Source: Syntrophorhabdus sp.
GTDB taxonomy: Bacteria; Desulfobacterota; BSN033; UBA1163
Assembly: GCA_020724025.1 (NCBI GenBank)
Contig: DYHU01000025.1
Coordinates: 1 to 18,335, forward strand
Reading direction: 5' to 3'
DNA length: 18,335 bases
The position numbers and the translations under genes are program-made. Of this stretch, positions 1 through 6,110 are shown piece after piece. The notes below the pieces were generated by a model. That model had not been told where the DNA came from and searched no databases. It saw only the letters and a list, made by a program, of their open reading frames with translations. Each line of letters begins with the position of its first letter. The first letter of the stretch is position 1.

Positions 1-31
1 CTGAGGCATTAATCCCTCTGCTAAAATTCGG

Positions 32-61
32 TTGAAAGAAGAAGGGAGAGAGTGATATAAA
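32..61 (+). promoter_or_regulatory. candidate sigma-70 promoter for the TlpA gene
   Basis: TTGAAA at 32-37 and TATAAA at 56-61 are separated by 18 bases, and the gene starts 25 bases further on. Spacing and both boxes are acceptable. The match is by eye only, and the gene could instead be the last member of an operon that begins outside the window. Confidence 0.4.
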
Positions 62-85
62 ATAGGTGAGAGTGAAGTCCGATCA

Positions 86-646
86 ATGACAAAAAAGACG
101 TTCTGTTTTCAATCTCTTTTATTAATTCTCATCCTTTTAGTCTTTTTAGTCTTTCATTCACCAGCAGAGGGGATAGACACCCTCCTCCTAAAGGCAGAGA
201 TCAAGCCAATAAAAGGTAATCCCGTTGCCCCCAATTTTAGCCTCGAAGACCTTAATGGTAAAAAGGTAGATTTAAAGCAATTTAGAGGGAAAATCGTCTT
301 TCTCAACTTCTGGGCAACCTGGTGCGGTCCCTGTAAAGAGGAGATGCCTTCGATGGAGGGTTTATACCAGAAGTTCAAGGAGAAAAACTTCGTCTTTTTA
401 ACCATCTCTGTGGATTATGAGGAGAAAAAGAAGGTAAAGGAATTTATCGATAAACACCATTATACCTTTCCGGTCTTAATCGACTCCAAGTGCCTCACAC
501 TTGAACTTTATGGAGTCAAAGGAATTCCCACAACCATACTGATCGATAAGAAAGGAAGGATGGTGGGAAGAGCAGTCGGTCCCAGGGATTGGAAGCATCC
601 GGAAATCGTATCCCTCCTGAGCTCGCTTCTTGAGAAAAAAGAATAA
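86..646 (+). CDS. TlpA/ResA-like membrane-anchored thioredoxin
   Basis: A 186-residue thiol-disulfide oxidoreductase of the TlpA/ResA family. Residues 8-23 are a hydrophobic N-terminal segment (uncleaved anchor or signal peptide), so the enzyme domain, about 45-183, should lie in the periplasm. The redox motif is W-C80-G-P-C83 followed by KEE, and the cis-proline loop is G-I-P-T. Such proteins reduce periplasmic disulfides, for example in cytochrome c maturation, using electrons from a CcdA/DsbD-type membrane protein. A CcdA-like gene lies at the far end of the window. The C-terminal region (G-R-M-V-G-R-A then D-W) resembles the Sec-containing TlpA protein at 15898-16431, so the two look like paralogues, one with Cys and one with Sec. 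The ATG at 86 gives a sensible signal sequence. Its exact substrate is unknown. Confidence 0.9.
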   Translation: MTKKTFCFQSLLLILILLVFLVFHSPAEGIDTLLLKAEIKPIKGNPVAPNFSLEDLNGKKVDLKQFRGKIVFLNFWATWCGPCKEEMPSMEGLYQKFKEKNFVFLTISVDYEEKKKVKEFIDKHHYTFPVLIDSKCLTLELYGVKGIPTTILIDKKGRMVGRAVGPRDWKHPEIVSLLSSLLEKKE

Positions 647-651
647 ACCAG

Positions 652-672
652 ACCCTGAACCAAGTCCAGGGT
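652..672. repeat. short palindrome with CAAGT-type loop
   Basis: ACCCTG at 652-657 is complementary to CAGGGT at 667-672, just after the stop of the TlpA gene. The loop contains CCAAGT, like the CAAGT loop of the hairpin at 7195-7213. It looks like a minimal member of a dispersed intergenic palindrome family and may slow or end transcription. There is no T-tract directly after it. Confidence 0.45.
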
Positions 673-712
673 GACCTAAAGGGGCTACCACGGAAATTTT
701 TTAAAAAATATC

Positions 713-741
713 TTGACAAATATAATAAAGAATTTTATATT
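713..741 (+). promoter_or_regulatory. strong promoter of the Rrf2 regulator
   Basis: TTGACA at 713-718 and TATATT at 736-741 have the ideal 17-base spacing. The predicted start of transcription is near 748, about 20 bases before the ATG at 768. The promoter is overlapped by a palindrome (718-742), which suggests autoregulation. Confidence 0.7.
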
Positions 742-742
742 T
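718..742. promoter_or_regulatory. candidate operator (palindrome over promoter)
   Basis: AAATATAA at 718-725 and its exact reverse complement TTATATTT at 735-742 are separated by 9 bases. The palindrome spans the spacer and -10 box of the regulator's promoter. An AT-rich dyad of about 25 bases at this place fits a site for a dimeric Rrf2-family repressor, so negative autoregulation is the natural inference. Binding is not demonstrated. Confidence 0.5.
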
Positions 743-767
743 AATTCACGTTTATTTAGGTGGAAAA

Positions 768-1232
768 ATGAGATTATCTACACAGAGCCGTTACGGAGTG
801 AGAGCAATTTTTGATATTGCCTATCATTCTGAAGGGTTAAATACACAGGTGAAGGATATATCCAGACGAGAGGGAATCTCCCCAAGGTATATTGAACAGA
901 TATTCCAGAAATTAAAAAGGGGAGGGATCATCGGTAGCAAGAGAGGACCTTCGGGAGGATACTTTTTGAATAAGAAACCTGAGGAAATCACCGTGGGGGG
1001 GATCATTCGGATTACCGAAGGGAATATCAATCCTGTGCTCTGTGTCAGTCCTGAAGATTCAAGTAAACCCTGTGAGAGGTCAGGAGAATGTGTTACCCAA
1101 ATTGTCTGGAACGAAGCAGGGATGAGGCTAAAGGAATATTTTGATTCAATAACAATCAAAGATCTCTGTAAAATGGCCAAAGAAATGGGACTAAAAAAGG
1201 AACTTGACCGGAGATTTATTTATTATATTTAA
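768..1232 (+). CDS. Rrf2/IscR-family transcriptional regulator
   Basis: A 154-residue Rrf2-family regulator. The N-terminal winged helix (about 1-70) has the family pattern: LS..SRYG, then S-x-x-Y-I-E-Q-I, then R-G-P-S-G-G-Y. A dimerisation helix follows. Three cysteines, C92, C102 and C108, form a C-x9-C-x5-C set in the loop where IscR-type proteins bind an Fe-S cluster, so it probably senses iron-sulfur, sulfur or redox state. The ATG has a good ribosome site (AGGTGG, 758-763). It sits upstream of a cysteine-synthesis operon, and AT-rich boxes starting TTGAYA recur before itself, at 1241 and at 1391, so it is the likely regulator of that operon, in the way CymR and IscR control cysteine and Fe-S genes. 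The DNA targets are inference; the family call is firm. Confidence 0.92.
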   Translation: MRLSTQSRYGVRAIFDIAYHSEGLNTQVKDISRREGISPRYIEQIFQKLKRGGIIGSKRGPSGGYFLNKKPEEITVGGIIRITEGNINPVLCVSPEDSSKPCERSGECVTQIVWNEAGMRLKEYFDSITIKDLCKMAKEMGLKKELDRRFIYYI

Positions 1233-1240
1233 TTTTTATC

Positions 1241-1269
1241 TTGACATAAATTATAAACTATATTATTGT
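1241..1269 (+). promoter_or_regulatory. promoter with Rrf2-like box before the cysteine operon
   Basis: TTGACA at 1241-1246 is followed after 17 bases by TATTGT at 1264-1269. The stretch after the -35 box resembles the promoter at 713: both read TTGACA, then an AT-rich run ending ATAAA at about the same place. The start would be near 1276, giving a transcript that begins with the leader ORF and reaches the hairpin at 1343-1380. Confidence 0.55.
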
Positions 1270-1291
1270 TTGCTTTAAAAGGGGTTAAAAA

Positions 1292-1339
1292 ATGATAAAT
1301 ATTCTTTTTTATCAAACAATTAGCGATATGATAATGTAA
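1292..1339 (+). CDS. possible 15-codon leader peptide
   Basis: A short ORF (MINILFYQTISDMIM) starts with ATG at 1292, 7 bases after GGGG (1281-1284), a plausible ribosome site. It ends with TAA at 1337-1339, three bases before the terminator stem. It contains four Ile, three Met and one Thr but no Cys. A short ORF placed between promoter and terminator is the layout of a transcription attenuator. It may equally be chance in AT-rich DNA. Confidence 0.3.
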   Translation: MINILFYQTISDMIM

Positions 1340-1342
1340 AAG

Positions 1343-1380
1343 AAGATAAGGGGAAATTTGTCCATTTCCCCTTATCTTTT
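1343..1380 (+). terminator. strong hairpin, intrinsic terminator or attenuator
   Basis: A perfect 15-base-pair stem is formed by 1343-1357 and 1364-1378, with loop TTGTCC. The run TTTT ends it at 1377-1380. It lies after the promoter at 1241 and 66 bases before the threonine-synthase-like gene. It should therefore end a short transcript of about 105 bases, or act as an attenuator for the operon. The T-run is short (four), so termination may be partial. Confidence 0.7.
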
Positions 1381-1390
1381 GGAAACAAAC

Positions 1391-1442
1391 TTGATAAAAA
1401 TAATAAGCTTTAAATTAAACTAATATGCAAATAAAAGGTGAG
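1391..1442 (+). promoter_or_regulatory. AT-rich region with TTGATA box and ribosome site
   Basis: TTGATA at 1391-1396 begins a third copy of the AT-rich motif seen at 713 and 1241 (TTGAYA, then AT-rich, then ATAAR). No clear -10 box lies at the right distance, so this may be a regulator site or a weak promoter below the terminator. AAGGTGAG at 1435-1442 is the ribosome site for the ATG at 1446. Confidence 0.3.
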
Positions 1443-1445
1443 AAT

Positions 1446-2714
1446 ATGAGCTATATAAAAGGTCTGAAATGCAGGGAGTGTAGACGGGAGTATTCGATCA
1501 AGCCGGTTCATGTCTGCGAATTCTGCTTTGGTCCTCTTGAGGTTGTTTATGATTATGAGGAGATCAAAAAGAGTTTAAATCGAAGAGAGATAGAAGGAAG
1601 GCCCAAAACGATGTGGCGATACAGAGAACTTCTGCCCCTGGAGTCAGAACCTTCTGTGGGAAGAAATGTTGGGTTTACACCGCTTATCAAAGCAGAAAGG
1701 CTTGGCAGGGCTCTGGGCGTCAAGGAGCTCTACTTGAAGAATGATGCGGTCAATCATCCCACCCTCTCGTTTAAGGACAGGGTCGTCTCTGTTGCGGTTT
1801 CAAAAGCCAAAGAGTTCGGGTTTGAGGTCGTCTCCTGCGCATCAACGGGAAATCTTGCCAACTCGGTTGCCGCCCTGGCCGCAGAGGGAGGGCTGGAGAG
1901 TTTCATCTTTGTCCCTCATGATCTGGAACAGGGGAAGATCCTCGGCACATTGATCTACGGGACGAACCTGATCGGTATCACCGGAAGTTATGATGAGGTC
2001 AACCGACTCTGCAGTGAGATTGCTGAGAATTACAGATGGGCCTTCGTCAATATCAACATCCGGCCCTTTTATGCAGAGGGATCGAAGACCTTTGGATATG
2101 AAATTGCGGAACAGATGGGGTGGAAGGTGCCCCGGCATGTGGTCGTCCCGATGGCTGGAGGTTCCCTCATCACAAAGATCTGGAAAGGTTTCAACGAACT
2201 GAAATTGATCGGCCTGCTCGATGGAGTCGATACCAGAATCCATGGGGCCCAGGCTTCGGGGTCGAATCCCATTGTGGCCGCTTTTAAAGAGGGAATCGAC
2301 TGGATTAAGCCCCAACGGCCTAAAACCATTGCCAAGTCTCTGGCCATAGGAAACCCTGCGGATGGTTTCTATGCGCTTAAAACAATTCGGGAGTCCGGAG
2401 GATCGGCCGAAGATGTGTCGGATGAGGAGATTGTGGAAGCCATGAAACTCCTGGCCCGGACCGAAGGGATCTTCACGGAGACAGCCGGCGGAGTGACGGT
2501 CGGAGTGACGAAGAAGTTGATCGATCAAGGAATCATTCCGAGAGATGAATCGATTCTCATCTCCATTACGGGGAATGGTTTAAAAACACAGGAGGCGGTT
2601 CAGGATAAGGTTGGCCGCCCGGTGATTATTGAGCCGAAGTTCTCGGAGTTTGAGAAGATCGTCACACCGAAACAGAAAAGGTATAGAGAGACCTCGATTC
2701 AGGCTACGATTTAA
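1446..2714 (+). CDS. thrC: threonine synthase-family PLP enzyme
   Basis: A 422-residue PLP enzyme of the threonine synthase family. Residues 1-30 carry a zinc ribbon (C9-x-x-C12 and C24-x-x-C27). The PLP lysine is K110 in S-F-K-D-R. The phosphate-binding loop S-T-G-N-L-A-N follows, and near the C terminus there is S-I-T-G-N-G-L-K. Threonine synthase makes threonine from O-phosphohomoserine. An in-frame ATG at 1425 also exists, but the ATG at 1446 is preceded by AAGGTGAG and is preferred. It is the first gene of a sulfur-carrier operon and ends 17 bases before the next start. That setting leaves open another substrate, such as O-phosphoserine: archaeal cysteate synthase is a known relative of threonine synthase. 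The family call is firm; the substrate is not. Confidence 0.88.
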   Translation: MSYIKGLKCRECRREYSIKPVHVCEFCFGPLEVVYDYEEIKKSLNRREIEGRPKTMWRYRELLPLESEPSVGRNVGFTPLIKAERLGRALGVKELYLKNDAVNHPTLSFKDRVVSVAVSKAKEFGFEVVSCASTGNLANSVAALAAEGGLESFIFVPHDLEQGKILGTLIYGTNLIGITGSYDEVNRLCSEIAENYRWAFVNINIRPFYAEGSKTFGYEIAEQMGWKVPRHVVVPMAGGSLITKIWKGFNELKLIGLLDGVDTRIHGAQASGSNPIVAAFKEGIDWIKPQRPKTIAKSLAIGNPADGFYALKTIRESGGSAEDVSDEEIVEAMKLLARTEGIFTETAGGVTVGVTKKLIDQGIIPRDESILISITGNGLKTQEAVQDKVGRPVIIEPKFSEFEKIVTPKQKRYRETSIQATI

Positions 2715-2731
2715 GATTGGAGGAGGAAAAG

Positions 2732-3247
2732 ATGAACATTCGAGTAAGAATACCAACGCCGCTGAAAAAGCTGGCTGGAGAACAGGATATCGTATTAGCA
2801 AACGGGAATACGGTTGGAGAGGTGATCCAATGGCTTACCGAAACTTATCCGGGACTCAAGGAGAGGCTCAGGGATGAACAGGGCGAGGTGAGGCGATTCA
2901 TCAATATCTATGTGAATGATGAGGATATCCGATTCAACCAGAACCTTGAAACCCCCGTAAAAGACGGGGATCAGATCTCCATCATTCCAGCCATTGCCGG
3001 AGGGTCCTCCAAGAAGAGGAGGGTGACACTCACTTTCCCCTCGGAAAGGATCAAAGAACCGGTGATCTATAATATCGGCCATCGCTTTAAGATCGTCACC
3101 AACATTCGCAGCGCCAATGTCACGGAGAATGTGGGCTGGGTCACCCTGGAGATTGATGGAGAAGAGGAAGAATACCTGAAGGCCCTCCATTATTTAAAGG
3201 AGATTGGGGTAAAGGTTGAACCGGTGGAGAAGGATGTGATTGAGTAG
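2732..3247 (+). CDS. MoaD/ThiS-like sulfur carrier fused to NIL domain
   Basis: A 171-residue two-domain protein. Residues 1-91 are a ubiquitin-like beta-grasp sulfur carrier of the MoaD/ThiS/CysO type, ending A-I-A-G90-G91. Residues from about 97 to 168 are a NIL domain, a ferredoxin-like fold first named from ABC methionine-transporter ATPases. In ordinary carriers Gly-Gly is the C terminus, because the E1 enzyme adenylates it and sulfur is added to make a thiocarboxylate. Here about 80 residues follow it, so the carrier should be inactive until cut after G91. The JAMM protease encoded at 5634 is the obvious candidate. An upstream in-frame TTG (2717) could lengthen the protein, but the GGAGGAGG at 2719-2726 is clearly the ribosome site for the ATG at 2732. 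Confidence 0.88.
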   Translation: MNIRVRIPTPLKKLAGEQDIVLANGNTVGEVIQWLTETYPGLKERLRDEQGEVRRFINIYVNDEDIRFNQNLETPVKDGDQISIIPAIAGGSSKKRRVTLTFPSERIKEPVIYNIGHRFKIVTNIRSANVTENVGWVTLEIDGEEEEYLKALHYLKEIGVKVEPVEKDVIE

Positions 3248-3273
3248 AGTGTAACTAATCAAAGGAGAATGAG

Positions 3274-4497
3274 ATGGGTGAAAGGGCTAAACAATTATTC
3301 TGGAAAGTGGCAGGTCCTCTGCTCAGAAGGGCTTTAAAAGGGAAACACAGGGACGTTTCCGAAATTTCCATTCAGGAGGCGAACCGTCTTCTCAAAAGAG
3401 GAGAAAGAATGATCGTCCTCGATGTCCGTGAGAAGGAGGAACTGGCGCTGGGCTATCTCAAAGATTCTGTTTTTATCCCCCGGGCCAACCTGCCGGAGAA
3501 GGCAGAGACACTGCTTCCCGAAAAAGATGTTCCCATTGTCGTCTACTGCGCGGCAGGGGTGCGTTCCCTCCTGGCGGCCAAGACCTTGAAGGAGATGGGC
3601 TACCGTCAGGTTTCTTCAATGAGGGAAGGCATTGAGGGATGGAAGGCCGCAGGATATGAGGTGGCAAGTGATTCAGGGCTGACCTCGGAGCAGCTTACCC
3701 GTTACAGCCGCCATATTCTTTTGAAAGAGGTTGGAGCAGAGGGGCAGGCCCAGCTTTTAAAAGCAAAAGTCCTTCTGGTCGGCGCAGGCGGCCTGGGCTG
3801 TCCGGCTGCCCTCTATCTGGCGGCATCAGGAGTGGGAACACTGGGGATCATCGATGATGACCGTGTGGATCTGACCAATCTCCAGCGGCAGATATTACAC
3901 CGCACCTCTGATGTGGGAAGACCAAAAACCGAATCGGCTAAAGAGGCCATCGCCAGGATCAATCCCGATGTAAAGGTTGTTACCTATCCCGAGCGCCTCA
4001 CATCCGAAAATGCGATGAAGATATTTGAGGAATACGACATCATAGTGGACGGGTCGGATAACTTTCCGACCAAGTATCTGGTCAACGATGCCGCTTTCTT
4101 TACGGGAAAGCCCTTTGTCTATGGCGGAGTGTTTCAATTTGAAGGGCAGGCAAGTGTCTTTTCTCCCGGGAATGGAGGTCCCTGTCTTCGTTGCCTCTTT
4201 CCTGAGCCTCCTCCACCCGGGCTTGTCCCCAGCTGAGATGAAGCAGGCGTCCTGGGAGTTGTGCCCGGGCAAATCGGTCTGATCCAGGCCACAGAGGCGA
4301 TCAAACTCATTTTGAAAAAGGGAAAACCCCTGATCGGACAATTCCTGATCTATAACTCGCTGGAGGTGGAATTCAAACTCTTTCCGATTAAGAAGAGTCC
4401 GTCCTGTCCCCTCTGCAATGAAGAGCCAAAGATTAAGGAACTGGCTGATTATCATGAGGCGTGCGGCCTGGACAGCAGAAGTCAGGCCACGGTTTGA
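3274..4497 (+). CDS. rhodanese-MoeB/ThiF (E1-like) fusion, selenoprotein with Sec321
   Basis: A 407-residue protein read through an in-frame TGA at 4234-4236 as selenocysteine. An N-terminal rhodanese domain (about 25-130) has active-site Cys92 in V-V-Y-C-A-A-G-V-R. A MoeB/ThiF/HesA-type E1 domain follows (about 140-395), with nucleotide loop G-A-G-G-L-G at 170-175, D-D-D-R-V-D and N-L-Q-R-Q, and a zinc site of C-L-R-C and C-P-L-C. After P-P-P-P-G-L-V-P-S the family has Cys, then E-A-G-V-L-G; here the Cys codon is TGA and homology resumes at once in the same frame (D-E-A-G-V-L-G). That Cys is the residue that forms the covalent intermediate with the carrier in ThiF/MOCS3-type enzymes. A SECIS-like hairpin follows at 4251-4269. 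The ATG has a good ribosome site (AAGGAG, 3262-3267). Automatic annotation would cut it at residue 320 or call it a pseudogene. Confidence 0.88.
4251..4269 (+). promoter_or_regulatory. bacterial SECIS-like hairpin for the E1 Sec codon
   Basis: CCTGGG (4251-4256) pairs with CCCGGG (4264-4269): six pairs, one of them T-G. The apical loop is AGTTGTG, with G in second place. The loop starts 20 bases after the TGA at 4234-4236. Known bacterial SECIS hairpins lie just behind the Sec codon and have a G at the start of the loop, so position and loop both fit SelB-dependent decoding. Confidence 0.75.
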
Positions 4498-4586
4498 TTT
4501 CATCTGACTGTTGCATCAAATCGGAAGCGAGCAGGAATTTCTTACAACGTTTATGTTTAGCAGGGGGAGTAAGGAGAGAGAGAAAG

Positions 4587-5579
4587 ATGGTATGGATCAA
4601 TCATAAGTCAAAAAGATTGGTTGAGGGTTTCACTTTAACCCTCATCTCAGTTTTTGTTATTCTCATATCAGGCCAACTGGCCCTGGCTATACCCAATGGA
4701 GGATATACGCGACCCGAACTTCTGATTCAACCTGAAGACCTAAAGGCACTGATCGATAAGAAGGATCCTGACATCCGGATTATCGATATCCGTGAGAAGG
4801 TGAAGTATCTCGCCGGCCATGTTCCGGGAGCCGTCCATGTCTGGCGGCCGGATATTGTTGATAAGAACCACCTCATCCCGGGCATGATGGCTCCTCAGGA
4901 ACAGATCGAGGAGCTGATGGGAAGACTGGGGATAAGCGATAAACATACGCTCGTCATCTATTCCGACGGTCCTGACCATACGCGCCTGTGGTGGATCCTG
5001 GCTTATTACGGCTTCCCGATCAACCGGTTGAAGTTACTCGATGGAGGGCCCGATGGGTGGAAGACCAAGGGGTATCCGACTGAAATGATTCCTCCGCAGG
5101 TCAGTCAGGCCCAATTTAAACTGCCCGGCAAGACAAAATCGACAGAACCTCTGCTATGCAACTTGCCCGAGGTTAAAGAGGCTCTGAAAAGCCCCAAGAA
5201 GATTGTTCTAGATGTCCGGGCGAGAAAGGAATATCTGGGTGAGGAGACTCTGGCGGGAGCAGTTAAACCAGGGAGAATCCCCGGAGTCGCTTTCATCGAG
5301 TGGAGGGAGGCTTTAATCAAGGAAGGACCTTATAAGGGGTACTGGAGGTCAGGCGACGAGATCAAAAAAATCTTCTCTGACATCGGCGTGACGCCGGATA
5401 AAGAGATCTATATCTATTGACAATCCGGGGTCCGTTCGACTCACAGTTTGGTGAGTCTCTACTTGGTAGGTTATCCCCTTGAGAGATTACGGAATTATGA
5501 CGGTTCCTGGATCGAATGGAGCCGGAGTACAGAGGCCATTGAAACAGGGCCACCGACCGGTGGGCCTGAAAAAAAATGA
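4587..5579 (+). CDS. exported two-domain rhodanese, selenoprotein with Sec278
   Basis: A 330-residue thiosulfate/3-mercaptopyruvate sulfurtransferase-type protein, read through TGA at 5418-5420 as selenocysteine. Residues 12-34 are a signal peptide or anchor (ending near A-L-A), so it is probably periplasmic. The first rhodanese domain (about 43-160) lacks a catalytic Cys (Y-S-D-G-P-D), as usual for the regulatory half of tandem rhodaneses. The second domain (about 180-315) has Y-I-Y-U-Q-S-G-V-R: the persulfide-forming residue, always Cys in active members, is the TGA codon. The frame then continues through the normal family ending N-Y-D-G-S-W-x-E-W to a TGA at 5577. A perfect SECIS-like hairpin follows at 5438-5457. 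The ATG at 4587 has GGAG upstream (4573-4576). Reading it as a truncated gene would remove the active site itself. Confidence 0.9.
5438..5457 (+). promoter_or_regulatory. bacterial SECIS-like hairpin for the rhodanese Sec codon
   Basis: GACTCAC (5438-5444) and GTGAGTC (5451-5457) form seven perfect pairs around the loop AGTTTG. The loop starts 24 bases after the TGA at 5418-5420. The loop begins AGTT like that of the E1 gene, and G is in second place as expected for SelB recognition. Confidence 0.8.
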
Positions 5580-5599
5580 ACGAAAACGAATAAGATTTA

Positions 5600-5630
5600 C
5601 GGGCACGGTTCACGGACACGGTCACGTGAT
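5600..5630. repeat. CACGG word repeat in intergenic gap
   Basis: The gap between the Sec rhodanese and the JAMM gene holds CACGG at 5604, 5611 and 5617, then CACGTG near 5623. It is a degenerate short-word repeat, similar in style to those at 6034-6100 and 10507-10595 though built from a different word. No function is evident. Confidence 0.45.
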
Positions 5631-5633
5631 TTA

Positions 5634-6035
5634 ATGATGATACGAATTCCAAAGCCCATCTATATCGCCATGATTGAACATGCCCGGAAGGAGTCGCCTC
5701 TGGAATGCTGCGGGATTCTGAGCGGAAAGGATGGAACGGTTCAGAAGGCCTTCGAATTGAGGAATGAAGAGCAGAGCCCGATTCGATATTCGATGTCTCC
5801 CAAGGAGCAATTGAAGGTCTTCGAGGAGATGGACAGGGAGGCACTGGAGATGATGGCCATCTACCATTCCCATACACACACCCTCCCTTTTCCATCGGAG
5901 ACCGATGTGGGATTGGCTTTCTATCCTGATGTGGCATCTGTAATCATTTCTCTGAAAGAAGAGACACCGGTTGTGAAGGCCTTTCAGATCAGGGAGGATG
6001 CGATCTACCCCGAAGAGATCGAGGTGATCCCTTGA
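5634..6035 (+). CDS. JAMM/Mov34 metalloprotease (Mec-like)
   Basis: A 133-residue zinc metalloprotease of the JAMM (JAB/MPN+) family, near the normal length for the bacterial single-domain type. The catalytic set is visible: Glu24 in L-E-C-C-G-I-L, then H78-S-H80 and S88-x-x-D91. The second His is followed by T-H instead of the usual Pro. JAMM proteases cut after the terminal glycine of ubiquitin-like proteins. In Mycobacterium, Mec releases cysteine from the CysO carrier. Here it stands between rhodanese and cysteine synthase and in the same operon as a carrier whose Gly-Gly is internal, so it could both mature the carrier and release cysteine. No strong ribosome site is visible, so translation may be weak or the start may differ (two adjacent ATGs). 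Confidence 0.9.
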   Translation: MMIRIPKPIYIAMIEHARKESPLECCGILSGKDGTVQKAFELRNEEQSPIRYSMSPKEQLKVFEEMDREALEMMAIYHSHTHTLPFPSETDVGLAFYPDVASVIISLKEETPVVKAFQIREDAIYPEEIEVIP

Positions 6036-6100
6036 TTTGAGATCTCAGATTTAAGATTTGAAAATTTTAATCAGAAATCTGCAATCTGAAATCTAAAATT
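6034..6100. repeat. AGATTT/AATCT word repeat, imperfect palindrome
   Basis: The gap after the JAMM gene contains GATTT/AGATTT words on the left (6034-6060) and their complement AATCTG/AATCT on the right (6070-6097), forming an imperfect AT-rich palindrome. The pattern (a short word repeated, then its inverse repeated) matches the repeat at 10507-10595. It could form a hairpin inside the operon transcript. Confidence 0.5.
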
Positions 6101-6110
6101 GGAAGCGTCT

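Noticed and set aside
1842..2528. 228-codon ORF on the - strand
   Set aside because: It lies wholly opposite the threonine-synthase-like gene, whose PLP and zinc motifs are clear; its own translation shows no recognisable domain.
3274..4497. Rhodanese-E1 gene as a pseudogene split by a nonsense codon
   Set aside because: The TGA replaces precisely the catalytic Cys, the frame is intact on both sides and a SECIS-like hairpin follows; two other genes in the window show the same arrangement.
4495..4580. Second readthrough at the TGA that ends the rhodanese-E1 gene
   Set aside because: It lies past the last zinc-binding Cys pair at the normal family length, and the frame beyond has no family similarity.
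5362..5937. 191-codon ORF on the - strand over the Sec rhodanese end and JAMM gene
   Set aside because: It is antisense to two well-supported domains and its composition (Ser/Arg/Pro-rich) is typical of shadow frames.
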